Of a DNA stretch of 64,000 nucleotides, positions 1 through 11,276 are shown one piece after another; within the stretch, counting starts at the first letter, position 1, and each line of letters begins with the position of its first letter. The DNA comes from Climacteris rufus. Its lineage: Eukaryota; Chordata; Aves; Passeriformes; Climacteridae. The notes beneath the pieces are model-generated. The model searched no databases. It worked only from the letters and a program-made list of their open reading frames with translations, and was not told the origin of the DNA. The stretch lies in contig VZRZ01001932.1 of NCBI GenBank assembly GCA_013398175.1, forward strand, positions 68,572 through 132,571. Reading direction: 5' to 3'. Made by a program: the position numbers and the translations under genes.

Positions 1-263
1 ATTGCAAGTATGTAGAGATAGATACTACAGGGGGAATAAAGGTCCTGTCTATCCAACTGACAGCTATAGATGACCTTTCTCTTCTTCAGTTAGTACTTTC
101 AGATCACCTTGCCCTACATTGTCTTGTCAAAGTCAGAACTGAAACTGGAAAAACAAGATCTCCAAAGCCAGGTTATAAATCTAGGCAGATCATATCTGTT
201 CTATGGAAGGTGAGTGTAATAAGCTGTCTCCTGTCCTCATGTCTGCCAAGTTCAACAAGATGA

Positions 264-1048
264 GAGCCAGAAAGTAGAGAGCAATGACTGGCAGACCTTT
301 ACACAGAAGATAATGAAGAATATTGAGAAAAGTAGGGAAAGCACAGAAGTTTTAAATATGAGAAGAAAAGAGAGAATTGTTTCCAGATGTTAGTGTATGA
401 GGTACTGAACTCTCGTATTATGTTGTGTGTTCAGGAGAGAGCAAAGATCATGGCTCAGGGAAACATCACCTTCTAGCCAGTCATTCTTTTGTTTTTCATA
501 GAAATATTTTCTGTAGTGTGTTCTCCTTTGCTCTGCACAAGTGTGAGAGTCTACCAGATGCAATGCAGTAGAAGGTGATACTCAGTAGAACATGCATATT
601 TATCTCAGTTTCACTTTTTCCAATTAATGACCATAACATACAGCTACCATATTTCCTGAAGGATCTGCTCCCCTGCTAGCCTTAGGCATTTGACACAAGA
701 GGATGTGGAGGTGCAACTGTCACCCTCACCTCACCTCCAGGCTGCATTATGATCTTAAAAATGCTCATCAGGCCTCGGCCTTGACAAACAGCACCCAGCC
801 TAAGCTCCTCTTGTAGTTATCAGAAGCACTGCTCCCCAGAACTTCTGTTGTTCAATGGGGTCCTTTTTCTTTAACAAACAGATGTGGAAATTTAGTTTTC
901 TTACTTAAATAACAACCCAAGTAGAACAATGTTTTTGTTATTGAACTTTCAGAGAAAGTTATTGACCAGAATTGCATCCAGGATGGAAAATTATCACAAC
1001 TCTGTTGTGACCCTATAAACAGTGGTCCTTAGTGAGACTCTTTGAGCT
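264..1048. other. unique non-coding DNA, no feature seen
   Basis: No repeat family, RNA gene or credible coding frame was recognised between the window start region and the first LTR. A weak exon-like open frame at 3-263 is discussed in the findings. Confidence 0.5.
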
Positions 1049-1054
1049 CTCCTG
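1049..1054. repeat. target-site duplication of LTR-B copy 1 (left)
   Basis: CTCCTG directly precedes the LTR and recurs exactly at 1680-1685 directly after it. Confidence 0.92.
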
Positions 1055-1679
1055 TGTTGCGATGGTCCAGCCCACCTTGGGGCTGAGTGCCATACAGTGG
1101 ATGGAATTCCCCACCCAGGACTCCGACCTGGAGGGCGGATCTGAGGGCAAAGCCCGAGTCTAGGGCTGACATCCACTGTGTGTCACTCCCGCAGCATCTC
1201 CTCCCTCCCGTCCAGAAGCTTCGCTGTTCCTTTCTCCCCATTGGTTCAAACCCCTTATATATCTATCCTTATGTTTAATAATGCAGCCTATTCCTTATGT
1301 ATGAAGCCCTGGAAGGTTCTGTTCAATTCAGTTCTCTATTGGTTGGTTTGTATTGTTCCTCCCCTGATAAGTTATGATTTGTTCCCTGTTACCTCGTGTC
1401 CTTCCCTTACTGGCTTGCTCCCTTGCTCCCCTCTCTCTCTAGCCCCCTTTAAAAAGTGCTTCCCCTTGGGAAGGGGGAAATAAAAGCTGGAACAAAGGAG
1501 GCGATGTTGGCCCTCTCTTGTCTTTTACACTCGCCGAGTTGCTAGGCAACAGCCGTGCTGCAGCCTGCCTTTCGTGCCTTCTCAGGCAGCCCGACGACTG
1601 GTCTTTGGTAACCACACCACATGGACACCTGACCTCGTTGCTGGCTGAGACTACCGGGCAGTTAGCGGCCAGAGTGACA
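1055..1679 (+). mobile_element. solo LTR, family B (ERVK-like), copy 1
   Basis: The element begins TGTTGCGATGG and ends AGAGTGACA, giving the TG...CA ends of a retroviral LTR. It is flanked by a perfect 6-bp target-site duplication CTCCTG (1049-1054 and 1680-1685). CCAAT-type elements (ATTGGTT near 1240 and 1338), a TATA-like TTTAAAAAG near 1448 and the poly(A) signal AATAAA at 1479-1484 are in the order expected for plus-strand transcription. The same sequence occurs in reverse complement at 30271-30900. No gag, pol or env sequence is adjacent, so this is a solo LTR formed by LTR-LTR recombination. The ERVK-like label rests only on duplication length. Short open frames inside it are incidental. 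Confidence 0.93.
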
Positions 1680-1685
1680 CTCCTG

Positions 1686-4600
1686 GACTTCAGTAGGTGT
1701 CATAGCAAACTCCTTCTGACCTCTCAGAGCCAGCAAACTCTCAAGTTTAATATACTCAAAAGACCACCACCGAAACCAACAATGGACCCTGGGCTATTTC
1801 TATTCCTCAAGGCTCAATCCTTCACCTGTTGCAAAGATGGAAAGGTAATTTTACACAGGTGTATATATATACCTTGTATATTCTCTTTAGATCTGTGCGT
1901 GTGTATGTGAATTTGCTATAGAAAATGTATTATGAATGTTGCCCTCTAAGACTTTTACGTATGTTAGATTTGTGTGTAAGTTAAACTTAGAAATGAGTTA
2001 CTGTTGTGCTAATAGTAAATTCGATAGAATCTTTTGTTAAGTCTATTGATTGAGTGCTCTTAAGTTTAAATTAATTGAAAACTTTCAGGCCTAAACCATT
2101 TATCAAGTCCAGGGCTAAATTTGACAAGGAGGTCCACTCCAAACCTTGTGACTCAACAGGAGAGTCTGCCTTACTCCTTTTTATCCTTACCATTTCCCAA
2201 CTTTACCTTTTCCATCTCTAGTCTCCATGTAGATAATTTTTATGTTGATTTTAGTTTGATTTCTGAATGTGTGCTTCAACTATTTAGTAAGTAGTAGAGT
2301 GAACCTTCCAGCAAATTTTGTCGCACTTTCGCTTTAATATTAAACTTACTTTTGCCAAAACCTTTTCTGGTGATTCTTTGAGTGACCTGAAAGACTAATT
2401 TCCAACACAGGATCACAGACAGCAGGGAATTTGAAATAAACAAACAAAAAAATTTAGAAAAGCCAATCTCATCACATGATAATGTGAGGAAGGAAGAAGA
2501 GAATAGGGATTTGGTTGTCCCAGTTATATTGAAATTAGGCTATCAGTTCTGGTGGTGGGAGGTCTATCCAAGCCTTCTCTGTTTAAGTGTCTGTCAAGCA
2601 TAGTATGAAACACATATATGCACAAATATATGACCCTGCTGGAGCTTCTGAATGTCTTCTCAGCATGATGTGCAAATGCTGCTATGCTCTGTTAATCTAA
2701 ATCTGTGTAAAGTATAAGAAAAGTAATGTTCCATACACTGCAGTAATAGACATATGATCTGAATCTTGCATTAAATCCATTCTATGAAATATTTAACTAT
2801 TATCTTGAGCATTTTCAAAGTCATAGAAAAGATGATGAAAAATAAAAGGCATCTGCAGGGGGTTGTGTAGATCTACTTAATTTAGAAAGGGAAAAGAGCA
2901 GTCTGACAGCTATCTTTTGCAAAATTATCATAAGAGAGTTCTGGATTCTTTAGATTAGTTAGCAAATTGTTCTCTGGTTTGAGCCCATTTTACTTTTTCA
3001 GTATTCAGAAACAACAGAGCACATTGGTATGTCTGCCCCAGGAGTGACTTCTAGATGCCATTGCATTATAAATCATTAAAAAACCACTAAATTCATAATG
3101 ACCCTTCCATTAAACTCACTGAATAGATTATAGTACGTTTAATGGCCCATACCCATCCCTCTTTTTTTTTTTTTTAGATTAATGACCCTTATAGTTGGAG
3201 AGTCGTTATTTCCACAGTTTTCTTTATATATAAGTGGATTGTATTGCTTTTCACCTTGTTGTATGTTCATGGCTTTGAGTAGCAGCTTTTTGTAGGTTTT
3301 CTTTGTAAAGGATAAAAGCTCACCCTCCCCATCATTATTTGTCCTTTGAGTTCTCTGAAAAAAATGCTTTCAAACACTCTCCTGTTCCTCTAAACATAAA
3401 GACAACAAAGAAGAAGATGAAAATACAGCACCTCCCTTCCCCCAATATTAGCTTTCCCTTCTTTTGGTAAACCCTAGTGGTTTGAACTATTAAAAGGAAT
3501 TTGTTTTTCTCTTACTTTAAGCCTTCCTTATTAAGTGAGAGTTCTGGAGATCACAGAGCTACAAGTCAGTTGCAGAATATACGTTGTAGTAAGTAGAATT
3601 AACCTCTTGACCTTCAGTTCTCCTCTCCTGTGATACACAAAGATATTTCTCTAACCGTGAATAAGTTTCTACACAAAAAGGATGGCTTTTCACCACTATT
3701 TCTCACTGAAAGTTGAACTACTAGTGCATAGATTTCAAGTTTCTAGGCTATTTCAGCTGTACGTGGTAAAATTACAGTTGTATATTTCTACTAAATATCT
3801 ACCTTTTCAATTGCAGAAATGTGTCCATATTTAGTTTTGACTTGGGAAAATTAAATGGAGCATTTATATTCAAAAACAGATTTGTTGTACTTTTCACTAG
3901 TTCTTATAAAAGTGTATTTGCAAGTGGCTTCCTGTATTTCTCTCTTTTTTTTTTTTTTTTTTTTCTTTAATATACCCATGATTTTGGAGAAAATCATTGA
4001 AAATGAAGCTGTGGCTGTCAAAAAGGAACAACTACAATCTATTTTAAAATAATAGTAACAGAGAAGAAAATATTTGACTAGCTCTATTCTTCAAAAGTCT
4101 GAAATTCAGCTGAATGCAATAAATCCTGATAAAGCTTGACAATCATTTTAATTAAGACAAATAATTAAGCCACAAAATTAAGTCATATTATTTCAGGAGT
4201 AAAATTTATTATATTTTCTAGAAATTGAAATATCAATATCTTGGATAACAGATGAAAATAAAAGGTATTTTCATATTCATAGCATTAGAACCAAGAATGA
4301 ACACCTTACTTTGTAAAGGGAGACTTATGGCTATTTGTTGCAAATGAGTGTGTTAGGTTAATTATACAACAAAGGCAATAGTGTATCAAGTTTAGTGTGT
4401 TACTAAATTTTTTTTCCTCTGATGAGTGAGAAAGAAAGTAGTAAAATTTGAATTATAGTTTCCAGGATAAATTTCTGGGTAATTTAGGGAACAATTATTT
4501 GTTAATTTTCCATTAATAAATAGGAAATTATGTAAGTTTTTTTAACCAAATAAACTTTTAAAATTCTCCCAAAGAAGCGTCCTTGTGTTACCCTTTATTT

Positions 4601-5443
4601 CACTGTTTCAGATGAAGGTAGAAGAAATAAAGAGATTTAGTTAGATAATAACTTTTAATTTGTTTGCAAAAAATATTTAACATTTTCTTAAAAAAAAAAT
4701 AATCGATTGACTTAGAAAAGCATTAGACCTTTTTGTTTGAAATTGTTTTGCCAAGACAGATGAACATATGAATCTCTGGGATGTTTGTATGTTTTACATT
4801 TTAGAGTAACATTTATCTTACTGTGGACATAACTAGAAAAACAAAATCCCTGACAATGGGCAGGTAAAAGAGGACACAACTTGTACTTCTTCAGAACTAT
4901 GATACATTACTTTATTTTGGTTCCTGTGTAATTACAAACTTTATAAAAGTGACAAATTTGTGCACCTGCTAGAAATATACATGTATTTTCAAGCAACCAA
5001 GTTTTCTAGAGTAGGCAAATCCTGAAAAGTCTTTGGGCTCTTCATTGTATGCCACATGTGTACTCTAAAAGGCCTTAAGTACTGTACTGAAAGAATAAAA
5101 TATTCCTCTTGTAGAATGGTTGCAACTAGTGGAATGGCATCTTAATCCAGTTAACAGGTCTTAACAATTTACTGTGTTAACTCTGTCATGTTACTTCTAT
5201 AAGCACATGTTCTTAGCTCATGAGAATGAAAAGTAATCTAACTTCAGCCTCTAATGAATGACTTGAACTGCCTTACTGTTTGTCTGTAACAGTGTTTCCA
5301 AACCATTTCTATTATTCCTTGTAATGTTTTGCAACTTGGTAAGCTTCTGCAGTTTTCCAGTGAAAAAGATTTTTTAATCTTTTGCCACGGCTAGGTAGTG
5401 GGTTAAAATGCTGCACAAAGCCCACCAGGTTGACTGGAACCAC
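1686..5443. other. AT-rich unique DNA, no gene seen
   Basis: This stretch has no recognised transposon or coding frame. It contains simple T runs (about 3163-3175 and 3946-3964) and an A run near 4690. Nothing else could be supported. Confidence 0.5.
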
Positions 5444-6087
5444 TGTGGCAGCGTGCTCGGCTAGGGCCACAGCCAGCAGGCCTCAGCAATGGTGGAGGGA
5501 AGCCTAGCACACTGCCCCCGGAGACAGCCTCCCTGGTTAGGGTGACCTAGTTGCCATGCTCCTTTTCGGTTGTTCTCATTGGTTGGTTTATCAGTTATGT
5601 AATGTTCCTTTTATGGTCATGTTCTAGTAAGTTCTTGTACCTTTGGTTGCCTATTGGCTACATTCGAATCTTTGTATCCTCATTGGTTGTACCCCCCTCG
5701 CCTTCCCCTATAAGAAACCCTGTTTGGGGAGGAGCGAGGTCTTTTGCCTCAGAACCCTTGGCTCACCCAGACCCTGTTACACCTTGGACCCTGAATAAAG
5801 AGCTGAAATCACTGAGCAAAGGCCCCTCCTGAGTCTTTGCCTTCGCCGCTGCGCCGAAGACCACCGGGCTTTGGGCAGCCTGCTCACCAGAGGAGCCGGC
5901 NCGACTGGCCCCAGGTGTGCATGGGAACAATCCTGGCCAGAGCCGAGGGACAGGCACTCCAGCTGTCCCCACCGAGGACAGCAACCTGGGCTCTGTTTCA
6001 GCAGGGGCAGCCCCAGCGGGGCTGCCTCCGTGCAGGGCGGCACAGCCCAGATCCAGGGCTGCCCTGCAGGACCGTGCTGTCTCAGTG
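5444..6087 (+). mobile_element. solo LTR, family C (ERVK-like), copy 1
   Basis: The element starts TGTGGCAGCGTGCTC and matches the reverse complement of 58369-58984 through U3 and R. It carries three inverted CCAAT boxes (ATTGGTT or ATTGGCT near 5578, 5653 and 5683), a TATA box (TATAAG, 5709-5714), and a poly(A) signal AATAAA at 5794-5799. A single N sits at 5901, just after the GGAGCCGGC shared with copy 2, and the sequence after it no longer resembles copy 2. The 3' edge is therefore uncertain: the flank pair AACCAC (5438-5443) and AACCGC (6088-6093) would fit a 6-bp duplication with one mismatch, but the LTR would then not end in CA. Confidence 0.85.
5901..5901. other. single ambiguous base (N)
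   Basis: The only isolated N in the window. It lies exactly where the two family C LTRs stop matching, so it may mark a sequence join. Confidence 0.9.
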
Positions 6088-6093
6088 AACCGC

Positions 6094-9000
6094 AACAATC
6101 TTTTATTAGAGTGGTGTCATCACAAGGACACCAAGGGATGATTTTTACATCGGATTAGTATATATGAAATTTCTTAAGATAGGAGAAAATCCCTATCAAG
6201 ATAAGGATGAATAAATTTAACTGATTTTTTTACAGTGCAATTAAAGAAAATGAAAGGGATATTTTCCTCAGGTGAAAGCATCTGGTTTTAGGCCAGTCAT
6301 ACAACAGTTGCGAGACTGTTCGTGGCTTGCAAGTTACAGGCATTGTATTGCCTGGGGTAAAAAATTTTACTGAAAAGTGTTGCAGAATTTTCAACAGCCT
6401 CACTTTGTCTCTCTCAGGGAAATCGAGTGATTGTTTCATCTGCTAAGACCATTGAAAGCACAGGAGAAAGGATGCTCACCTGGAAATATTGTCTTGTATG
6501 AACACAAAGGAACATGTATGCAGGTATACATATACATACTTTATATATACTTTCAGAAATTGTGCCATTTGCTGTTCTATTGGTAGCACAGCAGATGTGA
6601 GATTGAATGAGAGATTTGAATGGGACAAAGAAATTTTTTTCACAAACTCATACTTTCCCATAAGGTCAGGAACCATAAGAAAGTATCAAATCTCATACTG
6701 GAATATATATTTCTGTTCCCAGGAGACTGAAAGGGGAAATCAGCTGTGTCAATAAGACCAAGTAACTTGAAGAATTAAAGGTATGGCATTTTCTTTAATG
6801 ACAAATAAGGAGAGGTCTTTGAACTTAAAACTATAATGATTTTTTGACAAGAAAAGAACCACTAAATTTAAAATATGTATCAATTATTACTGTAAGTAGC
6901 TGGTAAGAAAGATTTATATTTCTCTGACAGACTGGTTTACTAACTATAAAAACAAAAAGCTTTGTCCACTATAATTTATTAAAGTTGTATTATATACATA
7001 TAAATATAAATATATTTTATTATAGAAATATTTATTATCTTTCTGAAATAGATGATACGTAACTTTTTTTTTCTATAAAGGGAGAAAAATCTGGTTGGGT
7101 CATCAATGCAACATATATATCTCCAGTTCTAAACTGGATGTTGAATTGTTCTCTTTTCTGAACTCTCAGAATAGTCTCATGGGTTTTATTCTACACTTCT
7201 CATTCAGTCATTTTCTTGTCTGATCAGCCTAAATTTTATCATTCTCTCTGGCCTATTGACTCCTGTGCAATATGAACTGCTTTGAAATTTGAGACTGAGA
7301 ATCCACCTTTTTCAAACCTTTGCTAAAGAAAAGCTGAAACATCTGAAAGCATGAAGGCATAGGACCCAGGTCTCCCTAACAGTTTGTAGTAATTTGGAGT
7401 CACTTAGATTAGACAAGCTGTTCACATATGATAAATTCAGTGTGTCAGACTTGCTGTTAATGTACAGAATAATTATGTGATGTAGAATACTTGGTGTAGA
7501 CATGACAGATGTAAAGTATAACAACAAAGTCCATGGTGTCTCTGAGATGCCTTCAGCTGGAAGTGTTACTTCTCCTTTCCCGTAAGTCTGCTTTTGTTTA
7601 AGAATCATCAGAATAGAGAAAACTGTCCTGAGACATAATGTGCTCAAGAATAATCTCTGTTGTGGCAGTAGTGTTTTTTCTTAACACCTTCTATCTTCAT
7701 GTTGCTACTTGAATTTTATGTAGCATTTAAAATTTCTTATAATATAAGTGTTCTACTTTACTTATTCTTTTAATGGTATTTGTTGTATGGTTGGGTAACC
7801 TGGCTCTTAATCTTTTGTCGAACATTTCAGCATATGAAAAGTCCAGTTTAAAGGATTTTTTTCACACTCAGTGTCAGAAATATGAATTAGATTTTCAATT
7901 TTTTCTAAACTGTCTTTTGACTTTAACTTATTTGAAACATGTTTTTAAGTTGTAGATAATAGAACTCTAAATAATAGTATCAAGTTTGTTGTTCTTTTTT
8001 TTAAATCCCCCTTCTGATATTTGTCTTATTTCTTGGAAATTTTATTTTCTTTGCAGTTCCTTGATATAAGATTGATTTTACTTACTTTTACCTTCATTTT
8101 TCTATAAAGTTTATATTTCCAAGAATCTTTTTAACTGCCGATATATACTCATCATGGGAACAGTTTTATCACTAAATGGTCTAAGCTTTTCTAAATATTA
8201 TATATCAATGTGTAATGTGTGCATTTTCTCCATAACATCAAGTTTAGATGTCACTCCAACCTTATGTGTCAGCACCCAGTTTTTAGTTAATTGGCTTTTA
8301 TTTGTCCTAAAGGCTGTGTTGACTCCAGAGACTGTAAGACAATTGCAAGAAGTAATTATGGTAATATTATATTTGTAAGTTTATTGCTGTTGAGGTAGAA
8401 TAAAGGTAATATTGAACAAAACAAAACAAAAAAAAAGGGTATTGCAATTATATTACAGGACAAACAGTCACAACTTGTGCTTAATATAGAACATGAATAA
8501 TTTTGAGTGGTGAAAAGGTACACTTGTCTTTTCTGTTCAGCACCAATTTTCACAAGATGAAGCATTTAACATCTTTAATTGGGCTTCCTGCCAAGCCAAG
8601 AAAAATATGAACATGAGAGCAAATAAGTACAGACTTTATTTTCTGAAAATGATTTTATTAGTTTTATAAAGAGAAAGAATGCTAAATGTGTCTTTTGGTT
8701 GTTCTTGTGTACAAGTATACAATAATTTCAGTGTAAACTTAATAAACTCTTTGTTCTGCTTAGAAAGACAGGTTCCATAGAAGAGCAGTATTTAGCTGAC
8801 ACATCTTTTGTAGTTATAGCTGTCAATCTTCCTACACTGGTTTTTATATGACAAATTCTAATTGTTTCTTTTAGGTTAAAATCAGAGTTTCAAAATAACA
8901 AACCCCTAACTCTGAAATTACATCTTGTCTAATTGTTTCATGTTTCCGTAAATGCTTTCAAAATTGCTTTCTTATTTTTAGTTCTTGACTAAACTACATT

Positions 9001-9835
9001 CATGTTACTGAAGATAATTCCTCTTCATGCCTGTTGTGTAGTTTCATATTCTGACAAAAAAAAAAATACTTTTTGCTTCACTTCCTTTACAATCATTCCA
9101 CGTATCCTCATGAAGAGACATAAAAGCAGTTTTAACGTGTCATTCATCCTGTTATGCATGTAGACATTAAATATCACTGGGTTCCTGATTTAGTGCATAA
9201 CATTTGATAGTTTTCCTTCCCTTTTTCTCTCTACCCTTCTCATTTTAACTTCACTTCTGGTGTTATGCAATATTTTGACTGAATGAAAAAGAAGAACTGT
9301 AAGTCAGGGGGCGTATAACAGAATGTAAAGTAGCAAATACTAAAGAAAACATTCATGAGGAAGAGCATAGAAGCAAATAAAGATATATTTGTGTTTCTAT
9401 GTCTGGATCTAATTTTAAGAAGGAAAATTAGGAGGTTTGAAGGAGAATGTTAAACCTGGAGAAATAATTGCCTGTTTGTGTACAGGGTACAGACTATGTA
9501 GATTTTAGTGTATGTGGTTTATGCATTCATTTAAATTTTTTTTATCACTGTAGATAAATTAAGGATTACATGACTTTTTAGACAGGATGAATATTCAGTA
9601 GATATTTAGATATTTATGCCATATGACCTGCATACCTACTTAGAATAAAGGAAGAAATACTTTTATGAGGAAAATAAATTAAAAAGAAAAGAAAATGCAT
9701 AAATTGCCTCTTGACACAAGGGTACTTTCTGCTTGGATAAAATGCAAACTAATTATGTAAGAGAGCAATGAAAAAAGAGTCTTATCTTCTTTTATATTTT
9801 ACTTTTTTAAGGTACGAAAATGAAGGAAAAATATG
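6094..9835. other. AT-rich unique DNA, no gene seen
   Basis: No transposon or gene was recognised. Short AT-alternating stretches occur near 6525-6560 and 6990-7040, and an A run near 9057. Open frames here are short and show no splice or codon context. Confidence 0.5.
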
Positions 9836-9840
9836 TCAAG

Positions 9841-10375
9841 ATGTTGCGGTGCCTCTGGGCATGGCTTGCGACCAGGCCCATTCCCGCCGGGTTGGGGCCG
9901 GGGGGGCCGATCCTTTACCCCGCGCGGCAGCTGGGGTGGCGCAGCCCCGGCTCGGCAGGGGCTGTCCCCGCCCAGGGGAACAGCTCATTGGTTCCCATGC
10001 CAGGTGTGGACAGCCGACTCACTGGCCGGCGCCCCTGTCAATCATTGTGGTCCTCTGCAGTGATTGGCTCTCCTGACTGCCCTTCCCTCGCCTCCATCTT
10101 AAAACACCCTGACCTCCATTTTGATTTTGCTTTTTACTGCATCATGATCCAGTAATAAAATCCTGCTGGCAATAAGCGGAAAAGAACCCTTTCTCATCTC
10201 TTTGCTTCCCTGCATAAATTAAACCGCTGTGCGTGAGCTAAGCCTAGATTCTGCGGGAGTTCTGATGCCCGGCTTGCCTCCAGATCGGAGTCTAGATGAG
10301 GCCAGAGTCGCTTCGTTTAGGAAAATGAGACTGACGCAAAAGGCTCCGGGTTACTCACATTTTCTACACACGGCA
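9841..10375 (+). mobile_element. solo LTR, family A (ERVK-like), copy 1
   Basis: The LTR runs from (A)TGTTGCGGTGCC to ACACGGCA. TCAAG occurs immediately on both sides (9836-9840 and 10376-10380); reading the LTR as starting at TG (9842), the duplication is 6 bp, TCAAGA against TCAAGG. U3 is GC-rich. Inverted CCAAT boxes (ATTGGTT near 9988, GATTGGCT near 10061), a TATA-like CTTAAAAC near 10099, and AATAAA at 10154-10159 support plus-strand transcription. It matches the interrupted LTR at 29930-31137. No internal proviral sequence follows; unrelated sequence and then a CR1 begin within about 60 bp. Confidence 0.92.
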
Positions 10376-10432
10376 TCAAGGAGGCATGGCATTTTCTATT
10401 TTAGACTACAAAAATATAATAAAAGAATTATA

Positions 10433-11276
10433 AATGGTGATGATACAAAACTGGGGGGAGTGGCTGACACACCTGAAGGCTCTGCTACCATTCAGTGGGA
10501 CCTTGATAGGCTGGAGAGTTGGGTAGGGAGAAATCTAATGGGGTTCAACAAGGAGAAGTGTTGGCTCCTGCACTCTGGAGGAATTATCCCAAGTACCAGC
10601 ACAGGCTGGGGACTGAAATAGTGGAGAACAGCTCTGCTGGGAAGGACCTGGGAGTATTGGTGGGTCACAAGTTGACCATGAGCTGGCAGTGTCCTTGCGG
10701 CCAGGAAAGCCAATGGTATTCTGGGGTGCATTGGGAAGAGTGGGGCCAGCAGATCAATGGAGGGAAATCTTCCCCCTCTACTTGGTCGTAGTGAGGTCAC
10801 CTCTGGAGTACTGCATCCAGTTCTGATCTACACAGTTCAAAGAAGACAAGGAGCTACTGGAGAGGGTTCAGCAGAGGCCACAAACATGTTTAGGGGTCTG
10901 GAGCATCTCTCTCATGAGGAGAGACTGAGGGAGCTGAGTTTATTCTGGAGAAGATAAGACTGAGATGGATCTCATCAATGCAAGGTGGGCATTAAGTGAA
11001 TGGTGCTGGGCTATTTTCAGTGGTGCCCAGTGACAGGACAAGGACTAATGATCACAAATTAAAACACTGAAAGTTTCACTTCAACATTGAGGGTGGGAGA
11101 CCACTGGAACAGACTTCCTAGGGAAGTTGTGGAGTCTCCCTCTCTGGAGATATTCAAAACTCACTTGGACATGGTTCTGTGAAATCTGCTGTAGGTGACC
11201 TTGCCTTGGCAGAGGAGTTGGACTGGGTGATCTCCAGAGGTCTCTTCAAACCCTAAAAATTCTATGATTCTGTGAA
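10433..11276 (+). mobile_element. CR1 LINE, 5'-truncated, 3' end intact
   Basis: In one frame the start reads DDTKLGGVADTPEG, then a DLDRLESWVGRNLMGFNKEKC-type block, which is the region downstream of the reverse-transcriptase catalytic motif in CR1 ORF2. The element continues through the 3' part of ORF2 to a tail ending ATTCTATGATTCTGTGA. Frameshifts and stops break the frame (for example, near 10620). It is a dead, 5'-truncated copy lying directly downstream of the family A solo LTR. Confidence 0.93.

Noticed and set aside
5763..6158. Cluster of overlapping open frames on both strands
   Set aside because: They are shadows of the GC-rich R/U5 region of a family C LTR and span an ambiguous base.
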